Assembly (NCBI GenBank): GCA_938743325.2
Contig: OW568880.1
Location: forward strand, 186,001-250,000
Length of the DNA stretch: 64,000 bases
Reading direction: 5' to 3'
From: Pycnococcus provasolii
Lineage: Eukaryota > Chlorophyta > Pseudoscourfieldiophyceae > Pseudoscourfieldiales > Pycnococcaceae
The position numbers were made by a program, and so were the translations under genes. This document shows positions 35,649 to 44,701 of this stretch, one piece after another. Within the stretch, counting starts at the first letter, position 1, and every line of letters begins with the position of its first letter. The notes below the pieces were generated by a model. The model was not told the origin of the DNA and ran no database searches. It worked only from the letters and a program-made list of their open reading frames with translations.

Positions 35649-36506
35649 TCAGTTTTGTTTATGTTTATGTTTATGTTTATGTTTATGTTTATGTCGCCGT
35701 TTATCACGTTTACCAACGCACTCCACGTTATCTGTCGTGTAGCCATTCCGGTTTGCATGCGCAACTTTCGAAAAAGTACACTCGGAGACATTCAACCAGC
35801 GAACAAGCCGATTGAAATTTTGTATCGAGAATTCTTCGAGAGGTATTTGAAATGCGGACTCGCGATTCTCGTTGGACCAATTCACCAGGTCTTCGTTTCT
35901 TTTTGTCAATGCTTCCACCGTCGTTTGCCGATGAAATTGAGACCGGTGCTGACTCTCCGTATCTTTTCGAAAGTTTACCACAAATTTAGCACACGGGAAC
36001 AGCTCTTTCATAAAATCGAGCTGCCGCAGGTCGTATCGAATCTCCTTCCAGCCAATCGCAGCATGTATGCCTATGGCGCCAATGGCAGTGCGCGCATACC
36101 GTTGCAACTCACACAAAATCTCCTTTTTCTTAACATCGGCGTGATACCATGCACCAATATCTGTTGGGGTGCCTCTAGGTCCAAAGCCCGTTCGCTTAGC
36201 ATCTTCATACAACTCGTGCAGACACTTCGCCATGCCCTTGTTTTCTCCCGCCAAGTACAACGACGGGATTGCGTTCAGCATTTCGAGGATGGTGGTAGAC
36301 CCAGATCTGCCGGTCGCTACTACAAAAACCCATGTGTTGTCTCGGCAGATGTCACAAACTCTCTTGTTGTCATTCGCATTACCTTGCGCTACGCTTACGA
36401 GCAGGAGGAGAGCGACAATCGGAAGAGCCTTTCGCAGCAGCATGCGCGATGATGATGAAGAAGAAGCGCGACGTGACGACGGCTGCTGCTGTGTTCTCAT
36501 CATCAT
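35649..36506 (-). CDS. Type II membrane sulfotransferase
   Basis: A 285-residue protein beginning MMMRTQQQPSSRRASSSSSS and the shared signal anchor (RMLLRKALPIVALLLLVSV), then directly the catalytic domain. The PAPS 5'-phosphosulfate loop is VFVVATGRSGSTTILEML (about residues 56-73). The 3'-phosphate site is FVVNFRKDTESQHRS with the expected Arg and Ser. This identifies a carbohydrate-type sulfotransferase that moves sulfate from PAPS to a glycan in the Golgi. It lacks the stem found in its LicD and GT8 neighbours. The C-terminus ends in a Lys-His run coded by a TTTATG repeat. Its anchor half is nearly identical to the LicD gene while the catalytic half is unrelated and more AT-rich. Confidence 0.85.
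   Translation of the reverse strand: MMMRTQQQPSSRRASSSSSSRMLLRKALPIVALLLLVSVAQGNANDNKRVCDICRDNTWVFVVATGRSGSTTILEMLNAIPSLYLAGENKGMAKCLHELYEDAKRTGFGPRGTPTDIGAWYHADVKKKEILCELQRYARTAIGAIGIHAAIGWKEIRYDLRQLDFMKELFPCAKFVVNFRKDTESQHRSQFHRQTTVEALTKRNEDLVNWSNENRESAFQIPLEEFSIQNFNRLVRWLNVSECTFSKVAHANRNGYTTDNVECVGKRDKRRHKHKHKHKHKHKQN
35656..35693. repeat. TTTATG hexanucleotide repeat
   Basis: Six to seven tandem copies of TTTATG encode the alternating His-Lys tail of the sulfotransferase on the minus strand. Length changes here would only alter the tail. Confidence 0.85.
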
Positions 36507-36820
36507 GTCTTTGCTGCTATGTGCCACCACGAGCACGATGTTGTTGAGCGTGGCGGTGTTTTGGCGCGTGAAGAGGCGCAGGAGGAGCGCGTGCACGTCG
36601 CTCCACCAGCGGTTGCAACAAGAATGATGACAGCTGAGGGCTGGTAGATGAAATAAGTTGAAAATAACGCACCGCCGTGGTCGAGGCGCGGGGGGCCGGT
36701 TTGCAAACGAGGGGAAAAAGAAATCGATTTGGAAAACTATTAACCCCGAATTCAACTTCCCTCAGACCCTCTCGTCGTCCCGAGCAGAAAGGGTGCTCAT
36801 GGACGTGGTGACCAGTAAGT
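36391..36820 (-). repeat. Shared promoter/anchor cassette, copy B2
   Basis: The second copy of the B cassette carries the promoter, leader and anchor start of the sulfotransferase gene. Compared with B1 it has only scattered substitutions and indels (for example an extra AAAAG near 36716). Both copies contain the divergent-strand word ATGGACGTGGTG followed by a GTAAGT-like site, perhaps a relic of a former divergent partner gene. Confidence 0.85.
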
Positions 36821-36957
36821 ACAAGACTTGTTCGTTCGTTACATTCCCCATCGTCGGTTGGGTATTATTTCTTCACCATCTAGTACAACGTAGTCTTCGC
36901 GTTGTACTTCACGATTCTCCCCTCCCTCCTCGTCAACGTCAGGAGAGCTCCGAAGCC

Positions 36958-38400
36958 TCACCCCCTCCTGGGAGACCTCCGCGGCTCCGCCCGACTCCTC
37001 CATTCCCTTTGCCTTTCATTGATGCGAGGCTCGCTGAATTCTAAAGAGTCCACCGAGAGGCAGAGTTTCAAGCGCTTCAGTTCCGCGTTCCAAAATAGCT
37101 CAGGCTCGGGGAATTTGGCACGCAGTTCCCACCACTTCTCGTGCAGGGCGACGGTCTCGCCGCTGCTCACATCATTCTTGCCCGGCTTCAGCACGTTATA
37201 AACGCCGGGCAACCGCTTCCACGTGTTGTTGAATAGGGAATTCAGCATGTCTTGCTCCCCAAATCTCTTGTTCTTTGCCAGGTCCATAGAGTTCAGGAGG
37301 TGCGCAAAGGTGTCAGCGGAAGGCCGCAAGACCATGAACCCCGAGTTGAAGTAGTCGTCACTCATACCGGGTCGCGGATAGTCCCGGACCGCACAAAACT
37401 CCGCCTGGCCGCAGGCGTCAAATACCTGCGCGGGGTCTTTCATGACGATCATATCCGAGTCGAAGTATGCCACTTGTTCGTATTCAGTGAGATTCCAAAC
37501 GTGCAGCTTGGTTACCGTGGAGGCATAGTGCTGGTGCTCCCCCATAGTGCCGGTGCTGTAGCGCTCCACGCGCCTAAAAACCAGCCAAGGCACGTCGAGC
37601 GACCGCAGGTTTGCCAGGAGGTCCGGCTTGATATCGTCCGTGTAGAGCACCACGACGTCGGCCCCGTGCGAGTTGAAGCGGCCGACGCTCCGCGCGAACA
37701 GCGCTGTGTTCATCATGTACTTGAGCGTGGACTTGCTATGAGCGGTGGTGAGCAGCGTGGCGTAGGCCCGGCTGTGGAACGACTGTGAATTGTTTTCGCC
37801 GTGTATGCGACGAGGCAGCCGCTCCACTGATGTTGGCATAGCATTCTGGTTTGTTCGAGCATGAAGATTCGTTCTCGTCGCCATCATTCGACGATGTTCA
37901 GCAGAGGAGGAGGCCCGGCTGTGGAACGACTGTGAATTGTTTTCGCCGTGTATGCGACGAGGCAGCCCGCGCTCCACTGATGTTGGCATAGCATTCTGGT
38001 TTGTTCGAGCATGAAGATTCGTTCTCGTCGCCATCATTCGACGATGTTCAGCAGAGGAGGAGGCCCGGCTGTGGAACGACTGTGAATTGTTTTCGCCGTG
38101 TATGCGACGAGGCAGCCCGCGCTCCACTGATGTTGGCATAGCATTCTGGTTTGTTCGAGCATGAAGATTCGTTCTCGTCGCCATCATTCGACGATGTTCA
38201 GCAGAGGAGGAGGATAGCGCCAATAAATCGCGTCGGGTCGTAGTACTCATCATCAGGGAGGTTGTGAATCTGATGTTGATGAGCACGCTTACGAGCAGGA
38301 GGGAAGCGACAATCGGAAGAACCACTCGCAGCAGCATGCGCGATGATGATGAAGAAGAAGCGCGACGTGACGACGGCTGCTCCTGTGTTCTCATCATCAT
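36958..38400 (-). CDS. Type II membrane GT8 (glycogenin-like) glycosyltransferase
   Basis: A 480-residue protein starting at the shared MMMRTQEQPSSRRASSS; an in-frame ATG at 38583 would add 61 residues but lies in the leader. After the signal anchor comes a stem with three 49-50-residue repeats (EHRRMMATRTNLHARTNQNA, PRRIHGENNSQSFHSRA). The GT8 domain follows: MNTALFARSVGRFNSHGADV, VVLYTDDIKPD, YASTVTKLHVWNLTEYEQV, AYFDSDMIVMKDP with the metal-binding DxD (about residue 313), DDYFNSGFMVLRPSADTF and FGEQDMLNSLF. This is the full GT8 series of glycogenin/galactinol-synthase-type enzymes that transfer UDP-sugars. Golgi glycan synthesis is inferred. Confidence 0.85.
   Translation of the reverse strand: MMMRTQEQPSSRRASSSSSSRMLLRVVLPIVASLLLVSVLINIRFTTSLMMSTTTRRDLLALSSSSAEHRRMMATRTNLHARTNQNAMPTSVERGLPRRIHGENNSQSFHSRASSSAEHRRMMATRTNLHARTNQNAMPTSVERGLPRRIHGENNSQSFHSRASSSAEHRRMMATRTNLHARTNQNAMPTSVERLPRRIHGENNSQSFHSRAYATLLTTAHSKSTLKYMMNTALFARSVGRFNSHGADVVVLYTDDIKPDLLANLRSLDVPWLVFRRVERYSTGTMGEHQHYASTVTKLHVWNLTEYEQVAYFDSDMIVMKDPAQVFDACGQAEFCAVRDYPRPGMSDDYFNSGFMVLRPSADTFAHLLNSMDLAKNKRFGEQDMLNSLFNNTWKRLPGVYNVLKPGKNDVSSGETVALHEKWWELRAKFPEPELFWNAELKRLKLCLSVDSLEFSEPRINERQREWRSRAEPRRSPRRG
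37766..38217 (-). repeat. Stem-region tandem repeat, three copies of 147-150 bp
   Basis: Three in-frame copies begin near 37771, 37918 and 38068. They differ mainly by a 3-bp indel (GGCAGCCGCTCC against GGCAGCCCGCGCTCC). The same unit, in part, forms the stem between the two LicD domains (about 33699-33780) and behind the LicD anchor (about 34585-34700). It spaces the catalytic domain from the membrane. Confidence 0.85.
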
Positions 38401-38922
38401 GTCGTTGCTGTTATGTGCCACCACGAGCACGATGATGTTTGCAACAAGAATGACAGCTGATGAGGGCTGGTGGATGAAATAAGTTGAAAGTAACGCATCG
38501 TGGGGCGGGGCAAGTTTGCATACTGTGGGCGCGCCACAGCGTACGGCGAAGATAAAGCCCCCGCCGATGAGCGCGCACGCCATTCCCGCCCACCATGTCG
38601 GTAGCGCGAGGAAATCGATATGGAAAACGAACCTCTCACTCTGACCCACTGTCGTCGATCGATCGATCAGTCGGGGAACTCACTCAATTGGGGGTTCCGA
38701 CTTACGTGACGTGACGTCAAGCTCTAGGGAGGGATTCCCCTCCTCCACACAGCCCATCAGGGTCGGGTAGCCTCCCTCCCTCCCTCCATCCAATTGATCA
38801 GTTTTGATGGCGTCTTCCTCGCTCGCATTCATTCTAACACGTTACGATGATGAATGAAGAGTTCAACAACAACTCTATGAAAAGGAATAATAATCATGGT
38901 GTGCACAGCTGTGTCGCTCGGT
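38241..38922. repeat. Bidirectional promoter/anchor cassette, copy A1
   Basis: A 682-bp block nearly identical to A2 (41498-42174). It carries, leftward, the anchor codons, leader and promoter of the GT8 gene and, rightward, a promoter plus the first 20-odd codons of a short-chain dehydrogenase (MMNEEFNNN..HGVHSCVAR) that then runs into a stop. So A1 holds a dead 5' end of the gene that is intact next to A2. It differs from A2 by a TCTATG insertion and single-base changes. Confidence 0.9.
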
Positions 38923-39144
38923 TGTGAGACTAACCCCGAACTAGACAACGTATATATGTTGCTCATACCTCAAGTTTCCTTTCTACTTGTTTTTCTCTTA
39001 AGAAAGGCTTGAATCGCGACTCAGGTGTTGCAAGTTTTGCGTGCGTTACTTACTTACACGAAGGAATCGGTCAACGTGCGTGTTACTTACTTTCCGAATT
39101 TGGGAAGTGAGCTTGGAATATATCCAGGTGGGCAGGACACGCGC

Positions 39145-40536
39145 ATGATAGTAGTTAGTCACACGACCACTGCACGAATAAGTTTTGCTGCCACAGTCTT
39201 TTTATTGTTATTCTTGTCGCATTGTTTGAAGCTTTTTGCCTGGGTCCAGACCGAAGCGTCATCAACACATTCCCTTGTGAAACGTTCACCAGTTGTGTCA
39301 CAATCAAGACGACAAAATGTTTATAATGACTCTGTTCCTGCCACTCCAGCAAACGGATACGTCGTTCCGTTCCTTACTGGACAGGGTGTAAACAACCAGA
39401 TCTGGGAATACAGGTCTGCTATGGCCATCGCGAAAGAGGCAAACAGAAAGCTATGTCTTGTACCTTTCCAGCGTTTCTACCTCAGTGACGGTAGTAAGTT
39501 CGACAACCCCTCGCTACGTGTTGCGGGGGTCACGGAGTATGGACTTCCGTTTGACCTGTTTTTTGACGAACAGGCAATCGGCACTCTGGGCGTGCAGACA
39601 GCTACCGTCAGAGAGTGCTCAGTTGCTTGCCGCCGCCGACCGCCGTGCACGCTACACTTCACATCGCACAATATTCACAGAGTGGCAGACTGGCGACCAG
39701 GATCTATACATCGCTTTACCGCGACGACAGGAATTTCACGCCTCAAAGTATCGGACATCCGGGCAGCGCGACCTGGACGCAATGTGCTTGCGCAGTGCAA
39801 ACCTAATGACTGCGCGATACTTGTGTCCGCAAAGCACCCAACCGCGCAAGATAACATCGAAATCACCAACGCACTTGGACCATCGCGTTCGATTCAAGAG
39901 CTTGCATGGTGGGTGAAGCGCAACGTTCTACGCCTAGAAGATGAAGACGTCTTCGCGTGCATCCACTGGCGCCTAGAAGAGACGAAGTGCAGAGGACTTG
40001 GTATGGGGCTGAGTGACGGACGCAGCGCGTCTGATGGTGAGAGAGAGGCACACTTGGGATCACCGCTGTGCTTTCCAAACGTTCCAGATCAAAATCTCAT
40101 TGAGCTCCCGACTAAGAGTAGTAAGCGTGTGCTAGGTACCGTCGCTCACTTCGTCGACGTGCTTAAGGCGTTCAAAGATCGCGTGCATGCGCGCGGCATA
40201 CTGCTTGCAACTGACTGCCATGACGTGGGACTGCTGGGATTAGTCGAGCGCGAGGGTGGTGTCATCGCGCTCTCGTCCGCGCTAAAGCGCTTGATTGCCT
40301 CTCCGCCCGAGCTGGCGGATGGTGAGGTGCGTAGCCGAGTCGAGCAGACGCTTTGTAGTGCGGCAAATGGATTCCTCGGAAGCACGTACTCATCTTGGTC
40401 AGAAACGGTATTTCGCTGGAGGAATGCCGCGAGTGGACGCGATGGGTACCAGCGCGGGTCTTTCATAGACGACACGATGGAAGGTGCCCTCGAGGTGGAA
40501 ATGTTGCATGCCATCAAACGCAATAGCGCGAATTGA
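39145..40536 (+). CDS. Type II membrane O-fucosyltransferase-like protein
   Basis: A 463-residue protein from ATG 39145; the frame upstream begins only at GTG. A signal anchor (about 11-33, ISFAATVFLLLFLSHCLKLF) unlike that of its neighbours is followed by GQGVNNQIWEYRSAMAIAKE and LCLVPF, which match the N-terminal donor-site motif of the GDP-fucose O-FucT family. FACIHWRLEE occupies the place of the HxRxxDFE motif, and FLGSTYSSWSETVFRWR that of the C-terminal acceptor motif. Fucosyl transfer to protein or glycan in the ER/Golgi is inferred. It lies just beyond the plus-strand side of cassette A1, about 220 bp after the dead dehydrogenase start, so it may use that promoter. Confidence 0.75.
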   Translation: MIVVSHTTTARISFAATVFLLLFLSHCLKLFAWVQTEASSTHSLVKRSPVVSQSRRQNVYNDSVPATPANGYVVPFLTGQGVNNQIWEYRSAMAIAKEANRKLCLVPFQRFYLSDGSKFDNPSLRVAGVTEYGLPFDLFFDEQAIGTLGVQTATVRECSVACRRRPPCTLHFTSHNIHRVADWRPGSIHRFTATTGISRLKVSDIRAARPGRNVLAQCKPNDCAILVSAKHPTAQDNIEITNALGPSRSIQELAWWVKRNVLRLEDEDVFACIHWRLEETKCRGLGMGLSDGRSASDGEREAHLGSPLCFPNVPDQNLIELPTKSSKRVLGTVAHFVDVLKAFKDRVHARGILLATDCHDVGLLGLVEREGGVIALSSALKRLIASPPELADGEVRSRVEQTLCSAANGFLGSTYSSWSETVFRWRNAASGRDGYQRGSFIDDTMEGALEVEMLHAIKRNSAN

Positions 40537-40649
40537 GCATGATCGCTGTTACACAATTGTAACAAAGCGCCGAGTCCACCACCGCCTCCGACGAGCCTGC
40601 CTCCGCCACCTCCGCCGGTACCACCACCACCTCCATCACATCCACCTCT

Positions 40650-41657
40650 TCACCTGCCTTTTCCTGTACTAAGTTCGTCGCCGTCTTGTTGTTTATTTGT
40701 GTGCGTCATAGAAAGATCTGAGGCGAGATCCCTGAGCAAAGATACTTTTGGCGAATCTCCATTGGAAGACTCACGTCGATTGAAAATAAGAGAGGTGTGT
40801 TTGCGCATCATCCACGTATTCCAATTAACCTCGCGGTATGTAACCACAACTTGCTCTCTAACCATTCTGGCAAAGTCGTCTACTGCACCCTTTACCGCCT
40901 GACCTGTTTCGTCAATTGTACCGTCGTAGTTTAAAGTCCAGTCTTGTTTGCCAACATCCGACTGAGTCACGTAATCGTGTCCTGCAAAAATTCCTCCTGG
41001 CTTAACTTTAGGCCACCATGCAAGCAAATCTTCAGTCACTCCTTTGCGATCATGCCTGGCATCGACATACACATAATCTAGCGATTCATCTGGAATCGAG
41101 TTGGCACAATTCAACGTAAAGTTTCGGCAAACAAACACAACATCTTGGAAAGCGGCGAGCCGTCTTAAAGTTTCACGATATCTGGCTTCTTGTTCGTCGT
41201 AGTTCACATTAGCAATATCCTTGTAGTTCTCCATATGCTTCCATGCATCGACCAGAAGGTAGTACGAACACGACTTCCAAGAGGATAGGGTTTCGCTCGC
41301 GAAGAGTCCACGCTGAACACCAAGTTCTGCGCCACGAGAAAATCCTTGTTGTTCCAGGAAAGCTCCTATCTCATTCCGTGTTCTCAGAGGAGGAAATATT
41401 TCAACTTCAATATTTCGTTTTGTCGAGTTGGCGATTGCCAATTTAGGATAACTCTTCGCAAAGCTTGCGGTATCCTGCAGGGTAGCACCTTCATCAATAG
41501 TACTCATCATCAGGGAGGTTGTGAATCTGATGTTGATGAGCACGCTTACGAGCAGGAGGGAAGCGACAATCGGAAGAACCACTCGCAGCAGCATGCGCGA
41601 TGATGATGAAGAAGAAGCGCGACGTGACGACGGCTGCTCCTGTGTTCTCATCATCAT
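40650..41657 (-). CDS. Type II membrane SAM-dependent methyltransferase (copy 1)
   Basis: A 335-residue protein with the shared start MMMRTQEQPSSRRASSSS and anchor, then a short linker (SMMSTIDEGATLQDTAS-like) and a class I methyltransferase domain. Motif I is RGAELGVQRGLFASE. The acidic strand is YYLLVDAWKHM, then LDYVYVDARHDRKGVTEDL and WWPKVKPGGIFAGHDYV. The VDARHD..EDL..WWPKxKPGG series is typical of the Methyltransf_24 family, often linked to sugar O-methylation. The catalytic part appears identical to that of the gene at 47328, but anchor, linker and C-terminal tail (ending DGDELSTGKGR) differ. Golgi O-methylation of glycans is inferred. Confidence 0.85.
   Translation of the reverse strand: MMMRTQEQPSSRRASSSSSSRMLLRVVLPIVASLLLVSVLINIRFTTSLMMSTIDEGATLQDTASFAKSYPKLAIANSTKRNIEVEIFPPLRTRNEIGAFLEQQGFSRGAELGVQRGLFASETLSSWKSCSYYLLVDAWKHMENYKDIANVNYDEQEARYRETLRRLAAFQDVVFVCRNFTLNCANSIPDESLDYVYVDARHDRKGVTEDLLAWWPKVKPGGIFAGHDYVTQSDVGKQDWTLNYDGTIDETGQAVKGAVDDFARMVREQVVVTYREVNWNTWMMRKHTSLIFNRRESSNGDSPKVSLLRDLASDLSMTHTNKQQDGDELSTGKGR
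40687..41417 (-). repeat. 731-bp inverted duplicate, methyltransferase module copy 1
   Basis: This block is the reverse complement of 47526-48256. Lengths are equal, and in every stretch compared by eye no difference was found. The edges fall just before the catalytic domain (NIEVEIF) and just after it, so the duplicated unit equals the enzyme module. By hand count, a 60-base line of the partner copy (47701-47760) is 25/60 G+C, against 38/60 in a LicD line (33961-34020). Confidence 0.9.
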
Positions 41658-42174
41658 GTCGTTGCTGTTATGTGCCACCACGAGCACGATGATGTTTGCA
41701 ACAAGAATGACAGCTGATGAGGGCTGGTGGATGAAATAAGTTGAAAGTAACGCATCGTGGGGCGGGGCAAGTTTGCATACTGTGGGCGCGCCACAGCGTA
41801 CGGCGAAGATAAAGCCCCCGCCGATGAGCGCGCACGCCATTCCCGCCCACCATGTCGGTGAGCGCGAGGAAATCGATATGGAAAACGAACCTCTCACTCT
41901 GACCCACTGTCGTCGATCGATCGATCAGTCGGGGAACTCACTCAATTGGGGGTTCCGACTTACGTGACGTGACGTCAAGCTCTAGGGAGGGATTCCCCTC
42001 CTCCACACAGCCCATCAGGGTCGGGTAGCCTCCCTCCCTCCCTCCATCCAATTGATCAGTTTTGATGGCGTCTTCCTCGCTCGCATTCATTCTAACACGT
42101 TACGATGATGAATGAAGAGTTCAACAACAACAAAAGGAATAATAATCATGGTGTGCACAGCTGTGTCGCTCGGT
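41498..42174. repeat. Bidirectional promoter/anchor cassette, copy A2
   Basis: Near-identical partner of A1. Here the leftward side serves the methyltransferase gene and the rightward side the intact dehydrogenase at 42105. Similarity starts inside the anchor/stem codons (TAGTACTCATCATCAGGGAG) and ends 70 bp into the dehydrogenase gene. Confidence 0.9.
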
Positions 42175-43259
42175 ACGTCGCGCCGTGTTGGCCTGTCGGA
42201 CACGTGCTCGGTCTGAAGGGCATCTCCGGGTATGGATCCTCCTCAACTGCGTCGGAAGTCCTCATTGATCAATACCCTCTGTGGGCTGCTGGTGGTGGTG
42301 GCGATGAGGATGCCGCAATGACGACACCACCGTCATCCAGTGCTGGCTTGGCGGTTGTGACAGGTGCAAACAGCGGATTGGGACGAGAAGTTGCACGCGT
42401 GCTCGCATCAGAGCCGGCGAATATGCACGTCGTCATGGCGTGCCGATCGATAGAAAAGGCAAACGCGGTGGCTGATGAAATGCGTGCGGACGACCCCAAT
42501 GCGAAATTGTACGTGATGCAACTCGATCTCGACAATCTGGAGAGCGTGCGCGGCTTTGCTCGCAAGCTAAAGGCAAGGACCGACACGGGGGAGATGCCGC
42601 CACTCCGTCTCCTCGTACTCAATGCCGGAATCATGCCACCAAAGGAAATACAAATGAAGGAGATGGAAAATGGTGAGCAAATTGAACAGGCGCTCGCCGT
42701 GAACTTTGCTGGACATCACCTGCTCGCCGAGATGCTCGAGGAGCAGCTCAAGACAGGAGCGCGTGTGCATGGCGACGCGCGCGTCGTCGTCGTCTCCAGC
42801 GCCGTGCATCGCCTTCACGGCGTGAAGAACTGCAATGTCGCTGAATTTGGCGCGTCGTGCTCGCCTCTGCACGCGTATGCGCGAAGCAAACTAGCTGGGA
42901 TTTTGCATGTACGCCAACTTGCGTCGCGCTGGCGATCGAGTCATCCGAATCTGCGTGCCGTTGCCGTGCATCCCGGTGGAGTCGACAGTCAAGGATCGCG
43001 AGACAGTGCGACAGGCTCGGGTGCGACTGGGGTGGTGCTACGCGCGCTGGGTGCGCCGTTCGTGAAATCAGTCGCTCAAGGTGCCGCGTCGATCGTGTGG
43101 GCGTGCACATCTCCGCTGGCCACCTCAGGATCGTACGTTGCGAACTGCAACGTCGCCATGCCCGCCGCGACAGCACTAGACGCGAATCTCGCGTTGGCGC
43201 TGGAGGAGCGCGCGCGAAGCTGGACTACCTCTACTAACGCGTTGCCGGTTGATTTGTAA
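42105..43259 (+). CDS. Short-chain dehydrogenase/reductase
   Basis: A 384-residue protein from ATG 42105. The Rossmann motif LAVVTGANSGLGRE (about 82-95), a CRS/D-x-D stretch (QLDLDNLESV), LLVLNAGIM, and the catalytic VVVVSSAVHRLHG..HAYARSKLAG with Tyr and Lys are all present. The order and length fit the retinol-dehydrogenase/WWOX/protochlorophyllide-reductase-like branch of classical SDRs, NADP-preferring by the Arg after the second strand. About 75 N-terminal residues precede the domain; the first 23 are duplicated in cassette A1. The substrate is unknown. It shares its promoter with the methyltransferase gene. Short copies of its 3' end lie at 43615-43690 and 45078-45152. Confidence 0.85.
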   Translation: MMNEEFNNNKRNNNHGVHSCVARYVAPCWPVGHVLGLKGISGYGSSSTASEVLIDQYPLWAAGGGGDEDAAMTTPPSSSAGLAVVTGANSGLGREVARVLASEPANMHVVMACRSIEKANAVADEMRADDPNAKLYVMQLDLDNLESVRGFARKLKARTDTGEMPPLRLLVLNAGIMPPKEIQMKEMENGEQIEQALAVNFAGHHLLAEMLEEQLKTGARVHGDARVVVVSSAVHRLHGVKNCNVAEFGASCSPLHAYARSKLAGILHVRQLASRWRSSHPNLRAVAVHPGGVDSQGSRDSATGSGATGVVLRALGAPFVKSVAQGAASIVWACTSPLATSGSYVANCNVAMPAATALDANLALALEERARSWTTSTNALPVDL

Positions 43260-43285
43260 TGGCTGTGTTGGAGACGAGAGCACGC

Positions 43286-43530
43286 TTACCCTCTTCTGAA
43301 ATAACCCCTTTTCCTATCTTTTCCGGTAACGACCAGCCCACCAGTTCTTCCGGGAGAAAAGTCATATCCGACACGACCGCCGAGCAATCCTCGATCCGCC
43401 ACCAGAAGATCGTCATTAGCGGATTCCGGTTCCAGAGCCTCTACTTGCTGAACAACATCATCATCGAGCAAGTTACGAAGGCGGCGGCGATCGTCGAAGA
43501 TCCCTGGATCAACGTATGAAAACCCGCCCG
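43286..43530 (-). pseudogene. Fragment of the small secreted acidic protein family
   Basis: The minus strand reads GGFSYVDPGIFDDRRRLRN, LLDDDVV, then DLLVADRGLLGGRVGYDFSP and GRTGGLVV. These are segments of the proteins at 43874 and 45336 but in a different order, without a signal peptide of the family. It suggests that the family is built of a repeated module and that this copy is a rearranged remnant. Confidence 0.6.
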
Positions 43531-43614
43531 TAGGATGTACGTTGATGTACGTATTCTTCTCAAAAAGCAAAAAAGTTATCAACAAGATGATGGGCTGCGT
43601 GGCGCTCAAGAAGC

Positions 43615-43690
43615 GAAGAATCTCGCGTTGGCGCTAGAGGAGCGCGCGCGAAGCTGGACTACCTCTAGTGCGTTGATTTGTAATGACTGT
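43615..43690 (+). pseudogene. 3'-end fragment of the dehydrogenase gene (two copies)
   Basis: CGAATCTCGCGTTGGCGCT and the following 55 bp match the last codons and stop region of the dehydrogenase (43180-43260) with small deletions. A second copy lies at 45078-45152 within duplication D. They show that repeated segmental copying included the dehydrogenase tail. Confidence 0.75.
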
Positions 43691-43873
43691 GTGTAAAGGG
43701 CTAGAGGCTGTAAAAAGGTAAAAAGTGTTTAATGTTTCGTGAAATCTGAGGGAAAGTGTGTATCATTCAAATGTTGCAACAAATTGATCTTCTTCTCCTC
43801 CTTATCGCTCGTGTGTTCCACTCACTGGTTGTGAATTGTTCTTCTTGTTGTTGTGTGCATGATGCACCACCGA

Positions 43874-44344
43874 TTACGGGATACGATTTTCTTCTCGGAG
43901 GCGTTCCGAGTTTGCGATTTCAGGCAAATACGTGCCATCTCGAATCGTAGGGTCACTGAGTGCCGCGGGATCTTCGCTCAAGTATGAGCGATCCACCGCC
44001 AGCTCAAATTCCGGAGCAGGCGCCATGTCGAGAACAACATCATCATCGAGCAAGTTACGAAGGCGGCGGCGATCGTCATGGCTATCCTCAACGACCAACC
44101 CGCCACCACTTCCTAGAGGAGAAAAGTCATATCCGACACGACCACCGAGCAATCCTCGATCCGCCGCCAGAACATCGTCACCAGCGGGTTCCGGTGCCAG
44201 AGCCTCATCTTGCTGCTCGACGACTTCTGACTCCGAAGCTTCCTGTGCAGTCAACGACAACACCGGCGCATCATCATCCCCGGCGGCGACGACAGCGATC
44301 AAAGAAGCGAGCACCACCACCATCATCATCATTAACTTCGCCAT
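43874..44344 (-). CDS. Small secreted acidic protein, copy 1
   Basis: A 156-residue protein from ATG 44344. A strong signal peptide (MAKLMMMMVVVLASLIAVVA) is followed by acidic sequence with SLTAQEASESEVVEQQDEAL, APEPAGDDVLAADRG, LLGGRVGYDFSP, DDRRRLRNLLDDDVV and VDRSYLSEDPAALSDPTIRD. No family is recognised. The Arg-rich doublets (DDRRRLRN) and the ADRG/GLLGG junction could be processing sites, which is inference. A nearly identical copy lies at 45336, and rearranged fragments at 43286 and 46160. The APEPAxGDD..RGxxGxRxGY motif also appears in the TSP1 protein at 59998. Confidence 0.7.
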   Translation of the reverse strand: MAKLMMMMVVVLASLIAVVAAGDDDAPVLSLTAQEASESEVVEQQDEALAPEPAGDDVLAADRGLLGGRVGYDFSPLGSGGGLVVEDSHDDRRRLRNLLDDDVVLDMAPAPEFELAVDRSYLSEDPAALSDPTIRDGTYLPEIANSERLREENRIP

Positions 44345-44701
44345 CGTTCACGTTTGCAAGTACAAGTATGGAGTACGGACCACGCAAAAACTGAATTAGG
44401 GCGCGGGAGAACTTGGTCGGGGATTTTCAAATCCGACCTTTTTTCTCGTTTTTCTCGTCGCGCAGCAGCCCCCCCCGGCCTGCTTCGCGCCGGCCTGCTT
44501 CAGCTTTTCACTTCTCCTCTTTTGCACACGTCACTTGTGCTGTGAGTCATGTCCGCTGCTGCCTCCACCCCCGCCTCCTCCCCCCTCTCCGCATCGTAGC
44601 TACGCATCGAGACGTTTGAATCAGCGGTTGCCGTCGACGACGATGAAAATCCCACCGCGTCGTGTCGGAGAGATACGTTCCACAAACCACACACATATAG
44701 T

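Larger units (their letters stand above)
43529..44634. repeat. Tandem duplication D, copy 1
   Basis: About 1.1 kb, repeated at 44988-46109 with an offset of about 1460 bp. It includes a short copy of the dehydrogenase 3' end, the small secreted protein gene and the promoter of the LC8 gene. Differences are few single-base changes and short indels, so the duplication looks recent. Confidence 0.85.

Noticed and set aside
38401-38583. N-terminal extension MACALIGGGFIFAVRCGAP of the GT8 and methyltransferase proteins
   Set aside because: An in-frame ATG exists in both A cassettes, but the B-cassette genes lack it and the MMMRTQ start gives a normal type II anchor; kept as untranslated leader.
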